Assembly: GCF_000250985.1 (NCBI RefSeq)
Contig: NW_013524649.1
Span: 474,841-538,840, forward strand
Direction of reading: 5' to 3'
Source of the DNA: Nematocida parisii ERTm1
Taxonomy: Eukaryota > Microsporidia
DNA: 64,000 bases
Made by a program: the position numbers and the translations under genes. The number at the start of each line of letters is the position of its first letter. Position 1 is the first letter of the stretch. Below, in pieces: positions 1 through 8,590 of this stretch. The notes under the pieces are model-generated. The model made no database searches. It saw nothing but the letters and a program-made list of their open reading frames with translations, and was not told the DNA's origin.

Positions 1-856
1 GATACAGTTACGTGGCAGGCTAAGGAAATGAGTGAATTTATTATAAATGCAGTGGAGGCGTACACTAACAGTAATAAAAAAAGAAATAATTAAATTTCTG
101 AAGGACCTATCCGGGAATACGCCACTTGAGAATACTCACGTGGATATGAAAGAGAGATTATTTAATGTACAAGAAATAGCACAGTGCATAAAAATAATTG
201 TTGATAAAATGGAATCAGAAGGGATAGAGAATGCCGTATCTATGCATAATATATCTGAAGTGTTCTCTTTAATCATAAGGATATTATGGCATGGGACAGA
301 GAATGAACCCATACATAATATTACAGTACTTATACAGAGCACAGAAGGCATATTCGGTATAAAAGACCATATTTCATCACAAATAACAGAATTTCTTATG
401 CACCCACTGAGTAAAACAGAGTACGATTCTTTCCCCGTGTGTATGAGTGCATTATCAAAAGTTCAAATGGAAATTCTTCCTCAAGTAGAAACACTCTTAG
501 AAGAACCCCAGAAGAAAGAAGTGCTTTTAAAACTAAAAGAACTAAAAAGTAAAGCGAATGAAATGGGAATAAAGTACTTAACACAGAAATTGAAAGAGGC
601 AGTCTGTGATGAAGAATTCCTTATGGCAGTAGTAAGAGTTAAAGTACTATTCTCAGAGAATAAACTGAATGATTCTTCTTTAGAGTATAATGTCATAAGT
701 ACATCTATTTCTAATGTAGGATTAAAAACAGATATGACAAAGTATCTACTTAGAATGTACATATCAGATAGTTCTATTAGAACAGTACTTAAAAATGAAA
801 TATTACCAAATAATTACTCCCAGTACAAAAAACAGTTTTCTATTTTATCCGGGTAG
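1..856 (+). CDS. 3' part of an unrecognised helical protein, apparently frameshifted
   Basis: The gene runs in from the left edge. Frame 1 is open from base 1 to a stop at 91-93, and a second frame is open from 47 to the stop at 854-856 (269 codons). The two frames overlap across a run of seven A at 76-82, and both sides read as amphipathic helix. Dropping one A would join them, so I read this as one protein cut by a homopolymer indel. The downstream part is helix-rich, Lys/Glu-rich and without membrane segments or a motif I recognise; a HEAT-like or tethering-complex subunit would fit but is a guess. If the frames are independent, the ATG at 47 starts a 269-aa protein directly after an in-frame TAA. 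Confidence 0.5.
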
Positions 857-973
857 AATATTTTTCATATTCTACTCCCACAGAATAAAAGTGTATAAAT
901 ATAAATTATTATTAAGAATATCTAGCGTATTATTAAAAATAAAAAAAATAATGCTTTAATACCGTAAATAATC

Positions 974-1660
974 ATGCACAGGGAAGAACCACTGACTATA
1001 AATTACACCGAGGAGTACGTTCAGTTATTAAAACAGCACAATAACAATATGTCCAATAAAAACTATTCAATTCCAAGCTTAAACACAATAAGTTGTGTAC
1101 TCTACCACTGCCCTACAAATTATACTGTGTGGGTTGATAGAAGGAAAGTACTTGAAGAAATACCACGGGAGGTGTACAGTTTTGAGCAGGAATTGGTTTG
1201 GACTAAAAAGCAGGCCGTAGAGAACATGAAGAATTATCAAGTGTGGCACCATTTAAAGTATGTTCTCTCAAAAGTAGAGAATGAAATATCTGAAGACTTA
1301 GATATACTAGAGATAGTAAGGAAGGACACTAAGAACATACACTTCTGGGGAGTATTCCTGGCGTGCACGAAGAATGTAGAAAGTGCTTTAGAGTATACGA
1401 AATATTTTATTGAATTTGATGTACGGAATAATTCTGCATATTCAATACGGCACACTTTAATTATTCCACTACTAAGGAAGAGTACAATACACCTTAATAA
1501 AGAGAAAGACTTCCTTCTCTCTCTCCCTATTCTTAAGCATAACTTGGCATTCTGGAACTATGTGATGGCACTGGACAGAGAATTCCCTGCGTGTAAATTG
1601 CTTGAGCTGTGCGAGGCAGCAATGGAAGCAAAGCAGATACCAAAGTACTATGAGGACTAA
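974..1660 (+). CDS. RAM2: Protein farnesyltransferase/geranylgeranyltransferase type I alpha subunit
   Basis: The 228-aa protein carries spaced PPTA repeats, the helical hairpin unit of prenyltransferase alpha subunits. They are seen near residues 49-60 (NYTVWVDRRKVL), 87-98 (NYQVWHHLKYVL), 121-131 (NIHFWGVFLAC), 152-162 (NNSAYSIRHTL) and 190-200 (NLAFWNYVMAL). The Asn-x-x-x-Trp spacing is the family signature. The subunit pairs with a beta subunit to attach farnesyl or geranylgeranyl groups to CaaX cysteines of Ras/Rho-type GTPases and other proteins in the cytosol. It is shorter than the yeast protein (about 316 aa), in line with microsporidian reduction. A Rab geranylgeranyltransferase alpha subunit (Bet4) is the main alternative; the short length and lack of extra domains favour Ram2. 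Confidence 0.8.
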   Translation: MHREEPLTINYTEEYVQLLKQHNNNMSNKNYSIPSLNTISCVLYHCPTNYTVWVDRRKVLEEIPREVYSFEQELVWTKKQAVENMKNYQVWHHLKYVLSKVENEISEDLDILEIVRKDTKNIHFWGVFLACTKNVESALEYTKYFIEFDVRNNSAYSIRHTLIIPLLRKSTIHLNKEKDFLLSLPILKHNLAFWNYVMALDREFPACKLLELCEAAMEAKQIPKYYED

Positions 1661-1829
1661 TTATTCCATGGGAGTAGGCTAAGTTACTGGTCTATTTGAA
1701 TAAATAACTATTTTGGCTAAGAATGACTCTTTCTCTGGTTATCCCTACTTTATTATTACTAGACCTCTCCAGGCCCGCCAAAACCCATCAATAGAAAATG
1801 AATATCACACTATCTATTTATTATACAAA

Positions 1830-2675
1830 ATGCAATATAAGCACATGGAAGATAAAGAAAATATGGATAACTGCAGGTTACAGAATTTGGAAAATATCAG
1901 CCGTATATACATACAGAAATACTGCAACCAGCCGAGTATTAAATACACACCGTACTTCACAAAAAGGCTGCTTACATCCCAGGAGGAGGAAAAAATAAGA
2001 GAAAGGCCTGAAATTAGACTGGCATTCTCAGACCTTCTTTTAGAGCAGATGGACTTTATCCGGTCAACAGTAGGAAGAATTTCTGAAATACTTAACTGTA
2101 CCATATACATAGACTCAAATAATCTTATGTGGGCCACGCATGTAATCACTAATACTACTTCAGATGGGCTCTGTAAGAGAACATATAACTACTTGGCATC
2201 AATTATTATGAAGAAATCAATTGTTTCATTCCTGTGGTATGCAGACTTATTTGACAGATCAAAAAAAATGACTGGAGACAAGCACTCTACCCTGTCATTT
2301 ATGCAGTATTTAAGTCAAGTCACTCAAAATAATATTGTAAAGGGCGACTGTCTGGGCGGACCATCAAAAGCACCCATGCTAGCTCATATGAGCACAAACC
2401 CCAGCCCACTGCTTAAAGGGCTGAATGTAAAGGATAAAAAGCACCTTCTCTCTCCCATGGAAAATAGTCTTATTATTATGGCAGGAGGAGTTGTAAATGC
2501 AAAAAACACCAGCACACAGAAAAAGCCCAGCAGGTACATTAAAATAACAGAAGAAAGAGAGATTTTTAAGATGGTGTCATCTGGGCTACTGCTGACATTT
2601 CAAACACTGGACAGTGAAACCTCTTCTAGTGCGGATGTCTCGTCATCTTCTACCACAGACAGTACTATTTCATAA
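1830..2675 (+). CDS. Candidate BRCT-domain protein with Ser/Thr-rich tail
   Basis: The frame is open from just after a TAA at 1701-1703. The first in-frame ATG is at 1830, giving 281 aa; a TTG at 1713 would add 39 residues. Mid-protein the order is a hydrophobic strand (CTIYIDS), a THVIT-like strand, an RTYNYLASI helix, then IVSFLWYADLFD. This resembles the beta-alpha pattern and the late Trp of a BRCT phosphopeptide-binding domain (DNA damage and replication proteins). A second C-terminal block (KITEEREIFKMVSSGLLL) could be part of another such unit. The last 20 residues are almost all Ser, Thr and Asp. The protein is not otherwise recognised, and the BRCT call rests on pattern only. It converges on the small gene at 2711-2923 with a 35-bp gap. 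Confidence 0.45.
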   Translation: MQYKHMEDKENMDNCRLQNLENISRIYIQKYCNQPSIKYTPYFTKRLLTSQEEEKIRERPEIRLAFSDLLLEQMDFIRSTVGRISEILNCTIYIDSNNLMWATHVITNTTSDGLCKRTYNYLASIIMKKSIVSFLWYADLFDRSKKMTGDKHSTLSFMQYLSQVTQNNIVKGDCLGGPSKAPMLAHMSTNPSPLLKGLNVKDKKHLLSPMENSLIIMAGGVVNAKNTSTQKKPSRYIKITEEREIFKMVSSGLLLTFQTLDSETSSSADVSSSSTTDSTIS

Positions 2676-2710
2676 TTTCTAGTTATTTCTCGTTATATGC
2701 GCTTCTTTAT

Positions 2711-2923
2711 TTACTGGTCTACTGAAGTGTAGAAATTCTTTAAAAATAGTCTTATTTCATCTGACAGCATGGCATTTGCTGATGCGAATTCTCTGGAAAG
2801 ACTTTTTGCATCACTTGGTGTTATGTATTCGTATGAAACAATGTCCATGACTGCAGCAACATCTTTTGTATTTATTTCTCTCATAAAATATTTTATACAT
2901 GAGATTATACTTAACTGCCCCAT
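2711..2923 (-). CDS. Small conserved-looking protein, function unknown
   Basis: A 70-aa frame starts with ATG at 2921-2923 and stops 35 bp from the convergent neighbour's stop, the tight packing typical of real genes here. The composition is protein-like: helical and mixed acidic/hydrophobic, with a segment (KDVAAVMDIVSYEYITPSDA) resembling a small helical bundle or histone-fold-like piece. There is no signal peptide or membrane span. I do not recognise the family. It could be a small complex subunit or a chance frame; spacing and composition make a real gene somewhat more likely. Confidence 0.45.
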   Translation of the reverse strand: MGQLSIISCIKYFMREINTKDVAAVMDIVSYEYITPSDAKSLSREFASANAMLSDEIRLFLKNFYTSVDQ

Positions 2924-3608
2924 TACTAAAACACGCAGTCACGGATAATTCTAACTGCCCCATTATACAGCACTACCACATTACTATTTTATGACTTATT
3001 CTCCTCTTACACTGTAGCTCATAATAACCCGAATTACAAACTAAAGAAATATTTATAACACCAGATATAACCAAATATAACCAGTACAGTAAATATATTA
3101 TACGGAGAGGATTGGATTTAAATATTATAGTGCCATGTAAAGAAATAGTTAAATTCCGCATACCCAGAAGGGCTCTATTCTGTCTTACTTATATGTACAT
3201 CTACCTAAAATATCTACATATGAATGATTTTAACACAAATAAAGCATTATATCTTAAAATACTTCTCTATCCCTCTTCCTGGAGTGTTTATGCATAAATA
3301 TAAAAATTCAATTTTCGGGTTATTTACTTTCAGTTCTTTAAAATATTCATTTTTTGTATTACGCAGAATATAAAAAAATTAAATTTAGAGGTTTCGTCAC
3401 AGGAGAGACAATAAAAACAATAAATATAAATGTGACTAATTGATGAATATACTACTATTTATATACAGAAAATACAAATATGTCTAATTATACATAAGGA
3501 TACAGTAAATATTGGCTAGAGTGGCATATTTGGGAGTATTCGGGTTATTTTAGTATGTATATGTTTGATTTTCGGAATTATTGCTTTATGACTAATTTAT
3601 ACTTTACA
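2924..3608. other. Gene-free AT-rich spacer with two TTTCGGG-type motifs
   Basis: No convincing gene is seen; the two 61-62 codon frames here have random AT-driven composition. The stretch holds two copies of a motif recurrent in this window, TTTCGGGT at 3313-3320 and ATTCGGGTTATTTT at 3538-3551. The second lies only 58 bp beyond the stop of the minus-strand coiled-coil gene. Confidence 0.5.
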
Positions 3609-4196
3609 TTATATTTCATTTTTTACTATTTTTAATCTTTCTATTTCCTCTTTAAGACTTTCTATCGTATTTTCCTGGGTCTGAATCTTTTTTTCTTTTA
3701 CGGACATCTGAACAGTTTGTATGTCAAGCATAACGGAAACTTCTTCTAATTTCCTGGTCAGTTCTAGATTTTTTGTTTGTGTGTGAATTTTTGATGGGAG
3801 GCACATGCAAATAGGTATGCTTTGATCCTTGCCCCAGTGTGATAGTGTACTAAAAATGCTTTGAATAGTTCTGGCTGCATTTCTTATTTTCTGGAGTTCT
3901 TTCTCTGCATTATTCACTAAGATTGAAATCTGTTCTACATTTAATAAATCCTTTTCTTTTACTTCTGTTATATTTTTCTGTGCTTGTATTCTTAAAGTAC
4001 CGAGGTCTTTAAATTCTTTTTGTGAATTATTGCTGTTCCCTGTATTTAAAATCCTTATTTCATCTGCTGCTTCTGGATTATCTGCTGTAATTGGAATCTG
4101 TGCATTTATTTGAGAAAGATTAATTTTATTCTGTGGTGGTTTAAGTGCATTATCTTCTTCAGTATGCTGGCATTGCCTGAATATGCTTCTGACCAT
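3609..4196 (-). CDS. Coiled-coil protein, function unknown
   Basis: The 195-aa protein has an Asn/Gln-rich, low-order N-terminal half and a C-terminal third that is a strong coiled coil (LTRKLEEVSVMLDIQ, then IESLKEEIERLKIVKNE) with leucines at heptad positions. A short Cys/Pro patch (ICMCLPSK) interrupts the helices near residue 130. There is no signal peptide or membrane segment. It lies in the same orientation as, and downstream of, a 703-aa coiled-coil protein, so the two may be functionally linked (inference). The family is not recognised. The start ATG at 4194-4196 is the first Met of the frame. Confidence 0.6.
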   Translation of the reverse strand: MVRSIFRQCQHTEEDNALKPPQNKINLSQINAQIPITADNPEAADEIRILNTGNSNNSQKEFKDLGTLRIQAQKNITEVKEKDLLNVEQISILVNNAEKELQKIRNAARTIQSIFSTLSHWGKDQSIPICMCLPSKIHTQTKNLELTRKLEEVSVMLDIQTVQMSVKEKKIQTQENTIESLKEEIERLKIVKNEI

Positions 4197-4517
4197 TTTT
4201 ATTTGTAAAACTTAGAAGTATTTATAGAAATTTAGAGTAGATTGTGAAATATAATATTTACAGCGGCATTCAAAATATTTCTTAATTGAATCAAACATTT
4301 ATTTCTTACAGGTATCTGTATATCCCACTGCTGATTGTAACGGAAAAGTATGTATACCTTTCTGGTGTGCTATGGATTTATTAAGACGCATAGAGTCAGC
4401 CTTGCTGTAGAAACAGATACCTATGCAATATTTTGATAGTTTAGAAACTGCTAGGAAATTGCTTTACCTGGCGGTTTTTAAATTAGCACCGTATGACTTA
4501 ATTAATTCTGGCCTGGT
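4197..4517. other. Short spacer between two minus-strand coiled-coil genes
   Basis: About 320 bp without a reading frame of note. Nothing recognisable beyond general AT richness; it should contain the promoter of the 195-aa gene and the 3' end of the 703-aa gene. Confidence 0.5.
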
Positions 4518-6629
4518 TTATTCTGGATGGATTCCTATGTCCATCTTTTCATAGAACTCTTCATATGTCTTGCATGAAAGAACCTTTTCACTAAATTTAT
4601 ATAGGTCTATGTGCTTCATGTCAACATTACTAACTAATTGGAGCGCATACCCCTTCAAAGTGTTTAGTAAGTCTTTTCTGGGCATATCTTTAAACTTGAG
4701 CGGATCAACTGGCCCTTCAACTGATGCATTCTTTCTTCCCAGTTTTATATATGACTCAGCAATTAGGTTAAGATTCTCTTCATACTTCTTTGGAATTGCC
4801 AGCTGTATTTCCTTGTTAGAAAGCTGGACAATAAATCCCATATATCCTGTTTTTATGCCTGCCAAGGAGCACCATGCTTTTCTAAGAGCAGGCAGAGGAA
4901 TGCTTCGCGTAGTTGATGGAACGCCTTTTATTCGGTAGAAGTAGAAAATGTTATTTACCACTTCTGGTTTTTTTTGCGATTTGTTCGATTTGGCTGTTTC
5001 TTTTTTCGGCTTATTATAGAATGCTTCGCTCTTGCTAATGACTGCTGCTTCTTTCTCTTTCTCATCTGCTTTCAGTAGAAGAAGTTCTTCTTCTGGCTCA
5101 CTTTCCATATGTGCGTCCTCACTTGAGTTCATGCTTGTGAACTTGTGCGCAGATAAAAGTGCTTTTTGTGCAAAGTCTTCTTCTTTTTTAGTGCTCGCCT
5201 GCTCTCTGCTTGATTCTTTAGATGGTGCCTCCAATAGAATGTTGGCACGAGATTGGTCCGATACATTTTCTAAGTTGGAAGAAGTGTCTGTGACACTATT
5301 CGCATACGTTATGCTCATCTTTTCAATCTCGCCTTTCAGTGCTCTAACTGTGTTTCTAAGCTCATTCATCTGCAATGAGCTTATTCCCGGAGAGTCTTTT
5401 GTTTTTGTTTTGCTGCAGGCAAGCATTCTGTTGAGGTCTGCTATTTCTTTTGCTTTTTCCTCAACCTCGCTTGTTTTTTTGGCTATTAGAGCATCTTTCT
5501 CCTTGAGTGTTGATTCGGTTTTGATCGATTTTTGTATCCACCGGCACTCTTGCTCCTGCATGGCCTTAGTCTTTTTATCTAGACTCGTTTGAACTGCCAG
5601 CAGCTGGCTCTCTAGCGCTTCTACCTTACTGCTCATCCGATGATCTACTTCAGACTCTGCGGTTATTCTGGCCAGCTCACTTTGGAATATGCTTGTTTGC
5701 TCTTTTATTGTCTTGTTTAAAGCCTGCATCTTCTCTTTGTATAAAGCTACCGTCTTTGAGTGGGCTGTTGCCACTTCTCTTCTTATTTGATCTGTAATCA
5801 GCTTAATCATTTGAGCCTGTAGATTTTGCATGCTTTCTTGATAGTTCTCCTCTCCGCACTGGCCCTCTTTGGCTGCACACATTTCTCCAAATGAACTGTC
5901 TGCTTTTTCTTCAGAAATTTTACTTTCACCAAGTATACCCTGCATACTCTCTTGCATTAATGTCTGATTTATCGCCATTTGTTTTAGAAGCGGGTCCATC
6001 GTTTCCAATAAACCATCTTCTGATTCATCTACACACGATATTCCACCCAATGCAGATGGACTTGCTTTTTCATTTATTTTTCTTCTTTTCAAAACAGTAT
6101 CTACTGCATGGGCTTCATATATGCCAATAGGACTTTCTACAAATTCTTCCTTTGATCTATCAATCTCGTCAGTACTTCTTTCTTTGCCCTCAGATAGTAA
6201 TAGCTCTCTTTCTAATATACCAGCCCCTCCCAGATGGTTACTGTACATATTTCCTAATCTTTCTCCATATTTGAATGCTGGTATACCGTACATACTTTCC
6301 TGACTTTCTTCTGCTGAGAATATATCTGATGTGAATGGATTTTCTTTTTTCTCTCTGCTCTTTCCTTTCTTCTCTGTCTCTCCACTGGCCTCTGACATCT
6401 CTTTAGATTTTTCTTGTCTAAATTTTTCTTTATGTCTTTGACTATGCTGGCATTCTTCCTTGAGGCTTAGCAGACTGTTGCCCTCGCTTGACTCGCAAAT
6501 GCACTGAGAATAATTGCTGAACACTATTGGATCTTTGTTTTTTTCACAATTTACTCGCTGCCCTGCTATTACATCCAATGACTTCTCATTTATTCGGTTC
6601 GTTTCTGCCTTTATATCTTCTAAAAACAT
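4518..6629 (-). CDS. Large acidic coiled-coil protein with a folded C-terminal domain, function unknown
   Basis: The 703-aa protein has three parts. Residues 1-250 are charged, low complexity and rich in Ser, Glu and Lys. Residues about 280-460 are predicted continuous coiled coil (KMQALNKTIKEQTSIFQSEL, then repeated E-K-A heptads). After another acidic linker, residues about 560-703 form a distinct hydrophobic/aromatic domain beginning near NNIFYFYRIKGVPSTTRSIP. The layout resembles a structural or tethering protein with a C-terminal recognition domain. No signal peptide or transmembrane segment is seen. I do not recognise the C-terminal domain. A TTTCGGGC motif reads toward the gene about 50 nt upstream of the ATG. 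Confidence 0.7.
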   Translation of the reverse strand: MFLEDIKAETNRINEKSLDVIAGQRVNCEKNKDPIVFSNYSQCICESSEGNSLLSLKEECQHSQRHKEKFRQEKSKEMSEASGETEKKGKSREKKENPFTSDIFSAEESQESMYGIPAFKYGERLGNMYSNHLGGAGILERELLLSEGKERSTDEIDRSKEEFVESPIGIYEAHAVDTVLKRRKINEKASPSALGGISCVDESEDGLLETMDPLLKQMAINQTLMQESMQGILGESKISEEKADSSFGEMCAAKEGQCGEENYQESMQNLQAQMIKLITDQIRREVATAHSKTVALYKEKMQALNKTIKEQTSIFQSELARITAESEVDHRMSSKVEALESQLLAVQTSLDKKTKAMQEQECRWIQKSIKTESTLKEKDALIAKKTSEVEEKAKEIADLNRMLACSKTKTKDSPGISSLQMNELRNTVRALKGEIEKMSITYANSVTDTSSNLENVSDQSRANILLEAPSKESSREQASTKKEEDFAQKALLSAHKFTSMNSSEDAHMESEPEEELLLLKADEKEKEAAVISKSEAFYNKPKKETAKSNKSQKKPEVVNNIFYFYRIKGVPSTTRSIPLPALRKAWCSLAGIKTGYMGFIVQLSNKEIQLAIPKKYEENLNLIAESYIKLGRKNASVEGPVDPLKFKDMPRKDLLNTLKGYALQLVSNVDMKHIDLYKFSEKVLSCKTYEEFYEKMDIGIHPE

Positions 6630-7244
6630 TTTCTTTAGTTAGTTAGAAATAATTTTGACTTAAATATTTTGAATACTGCCCGAAACATGTCAAAATCAAG
6701 CAAATCTTATGAAATAATTAAATAAATCCATAAAATGTATAATTAGTCTATTAAATGAATAATTAATCTAGTAAAATGTCTAAATTCGCTTTATTTAATT
6801 TCGGGTTTTTATGCTTTATTTAACTTTATAAAATATTTATATTGCTACTGGTTATGTTTGTATTATATTAAAACTACTTCTATGCATATGACCTTTATGA
6901 GTATATTCAAATATTATTTATAGGCTAATCATAGTGTATATGCGCAATTTCGGGGTATTTCTTGTTATACTCATGCCTGCTGCTAATGATATTCTGTTAT
7001 TTTCCAATGTTAACAGTTTTTGTAGCATTTTAAGTATATTTGGATTGGTTTGTAATTATATGTGGGATTGCAATGAATAGATGTAGCACTATACGAGGTT
7101 TATATTGTTAGTAATTCTCAGTGGATCTGAAATTCAGAAAAGAAAGTTGCCAATTCACTTTTTACCAATAAGATAGAAATGAATAATAATTGGTTTCTTT
7201 ATGAGAGGCTGTTATAGATGCGGCACAACTTGATTTTTGAATAA
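6630..7244. other. Divergent intergenic region with three TTTCGGG copies
   Basis: This 615-bp region separates divergent genes and holds no gene I can support. TTTCGGG-type copies occur at 6678-6685 (minus orientation), 6799-6810 (TTTCGGGTTTTT) and 6948-6958 (TTTCGGGGTATTT), the last about 290 bp before the plus-strand hydrolase. Confidence 0.5.
6678..6685 (-). promoter_or_regulatory. TTTCGGGC upstream motif of the 703-aa coiled-coil gene
   Basis: On the minus strand TTTCGGGC lies 49-56 nt before the start codon at 6629. It is the best-placed copy of a motif recurring in spacers of this window (see 6799, 6948, 19729, 47584 and 48642). Microsporidian genes are known to carry short C- or G-rich elements near the start; equating this motif with them is inference. 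Confidence 0.35.
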
Positions 7245-8162
7245 ATGCAGAAAGAATCAGAGATAAGCACACAAAGTGACGAAGAATTCTCTCCAAAGCT
7301 ACTTCTGACTCCTAAATTAAATGCATCAACTGATGAGGAGTATCTTAAAGCAATCCTTCTGTCTAGGCTTATTCGGGAAATATTCTGTGCCTCTGGGCTA
7401 AGCAAGATAAAGATGCCTGCAGAGAACAAGCACCCATTTAAGCCACACATTCAGGTGCGCACTGTGAGAATTCGAACAAAGTCCCATGAGAAGATAGGGG
7501 CCTGGGCTGTTCATAACACAGAAAAGCCAGTGAACCATTGGGCGCTTGTCTTACACGGCAACTCCACTAATAGAAACACTTTTTCGCAGGTATACAACAT
7601 CGAATCCCTTATAGAAGATGGTATTGGTGCGCTTATAATAGATTACAGAGGGTTTGGTGATTCTGAGGGATCACCTAGCAAAAGTGCATTTATTGAAGAT
7701 GTCTCTGCAAGTATAAAATACTTTAAAAAGAAAGGAATCTTTTCCATCTCCATAATAGCATACTCCTTGGGAACAGCTATTGCTCTTGAATATCTGGTTC
7801 AGTACGCACAGAAAAAAAGCTCTGTGGTTATTAATAGGCTGGTTTTAGTGAGCCCGTTTAGCTCTACCATATCCCTGCTTAGAGAGTATACGCTTTGGAA
7901 TATTATTGAGTCTGTCATTCCCAAAAGTAAAAGCTATGCACTGCATGGCCTTGGGTACAACTCTTTGGAAAACATTAAGAAAATTGATATTGAAACACTT
8001 ATTATACACGGCGGCGCAGACTGGCTCATCCCATACACGCACGGCGAAAGACTGGCCAGGAGTGGAAAGGCCACTTTTTTGAAGATAGAAGATGAAACAC
8101 ACAGCACAATATTCAAAAATTCTGTTACATGGAAAACAATCGCTCGCTTTATTAGGATGTAA
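7245..8162 (+). CDS. Alpha/beta hydrolase of the ABHD12/ABHD13/Bem46 type
   Basis: The 305-aa protein shows the full order of a serine alpha/beta hydrolase. The oxyanion strand is LVLHGNSTNRN (residues 102-111), then DYRGFGDSEG (133-142). The nucleophile elbow is AYSLG with Ser174; the usual first Gly of G-x-S-x-G is Ala. The acid is GGADW with Asp259 and the base is ETHST with His286. Animal and fungal relatives are membrane-associated lipases or thioesterases acting on lysophospholipids, monoacylglycerols or S-acyl proteins. No membrane anchor is visible here beyond a modest hydrophobic patch at 36-50. The substrate cannot be read from sequence. The gene stands alone, divergent from the coiled-coil gene. 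Confidence 0.85.
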   Translation: MQKESEISTQSDEEFSPKLLLTPKLNASTDEEYLKAILLSRLIREIFCASGLSKIKMPAENKHPFKPHIQVRTVRIRTKSHEKIGAWAVHNTEKPVNHWALVLHGNSTNRNTFSQVYNIESLIEDGIGALIIDYRGFGDSEGSPSKSAFIEDVSASIKYFKKKGIFSISIIAYSLGTAIALEYLVQYAQKKSSVVINRLVLVSPFSSTISLLREYTLWNIIESVIPKSKSYALHGLGYNSLENIKKIDIETLIIHGGADWLIPYTHGERLARSGKATFLKIEDETHSTIFKNSVTWKTIARFIRM

Positions 8163-8590
8163 CATGCACTTTGTATGGAATTCCTCTGCCTTGGATAATA
8201 AATGCATAATATATATGCTGGCAAAAAATAAACGAGAATTCATTGTCTGTTTAATAAATACTACCTCTATACGGACCTAGTTTGAAATTAACTGAAATTT
8301 TATATTGAATTGATTCTATGCCAAGAGTAAATGATTAGGAGGAAGCAGCGCGTATATTATAATTACAGAACTTTATCTGAAAATGCTGCTTTTTCTTAAA
8401 TACTTCTGTGTTTTAAAACTAAGTGTGGTTTATTTTTATATACCTAGTGCATTATACTGCGTGCTCAGCATTCCATACTTCTTTATCTTCTAGCTTTATA
8501 GATTAAACCATCTCTGATTATATATTAAAATATCTGTAAATTGTATAGTCATTCCTACGCCCGATATAGTTTTGTGCTTTGCATGGCGCG
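8163..8590. other. Convergent spacer, nothing recognised
   Basis: About 430 bp between convergent genes. The frames on both strands are short shadows running out of the hydrolase. No RNA gene or repeat is recognised. Confidence 0.5.

Noticed and set aside
1713-1829. TTG-initiated extension of the BRCT-like protein
   Set aside because: No evidence for non-ATG starts in this genome; the first ATG at 1830 is preferred, though a missing upstream base cannot be ruled out.
3112-3297. 61-codon plus-strand frame and a 62-codon minus-strand frame at 2973-3161
   Set aside because: Composition follows the AT-rich spacer and there is no motif or packing that supports a gene.
5032-5592. 186-codon plus-strand frame
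   Set aside because: Ser/Phe/Leu-rich shadow antisense to the 703-aa coiled-coil gene.
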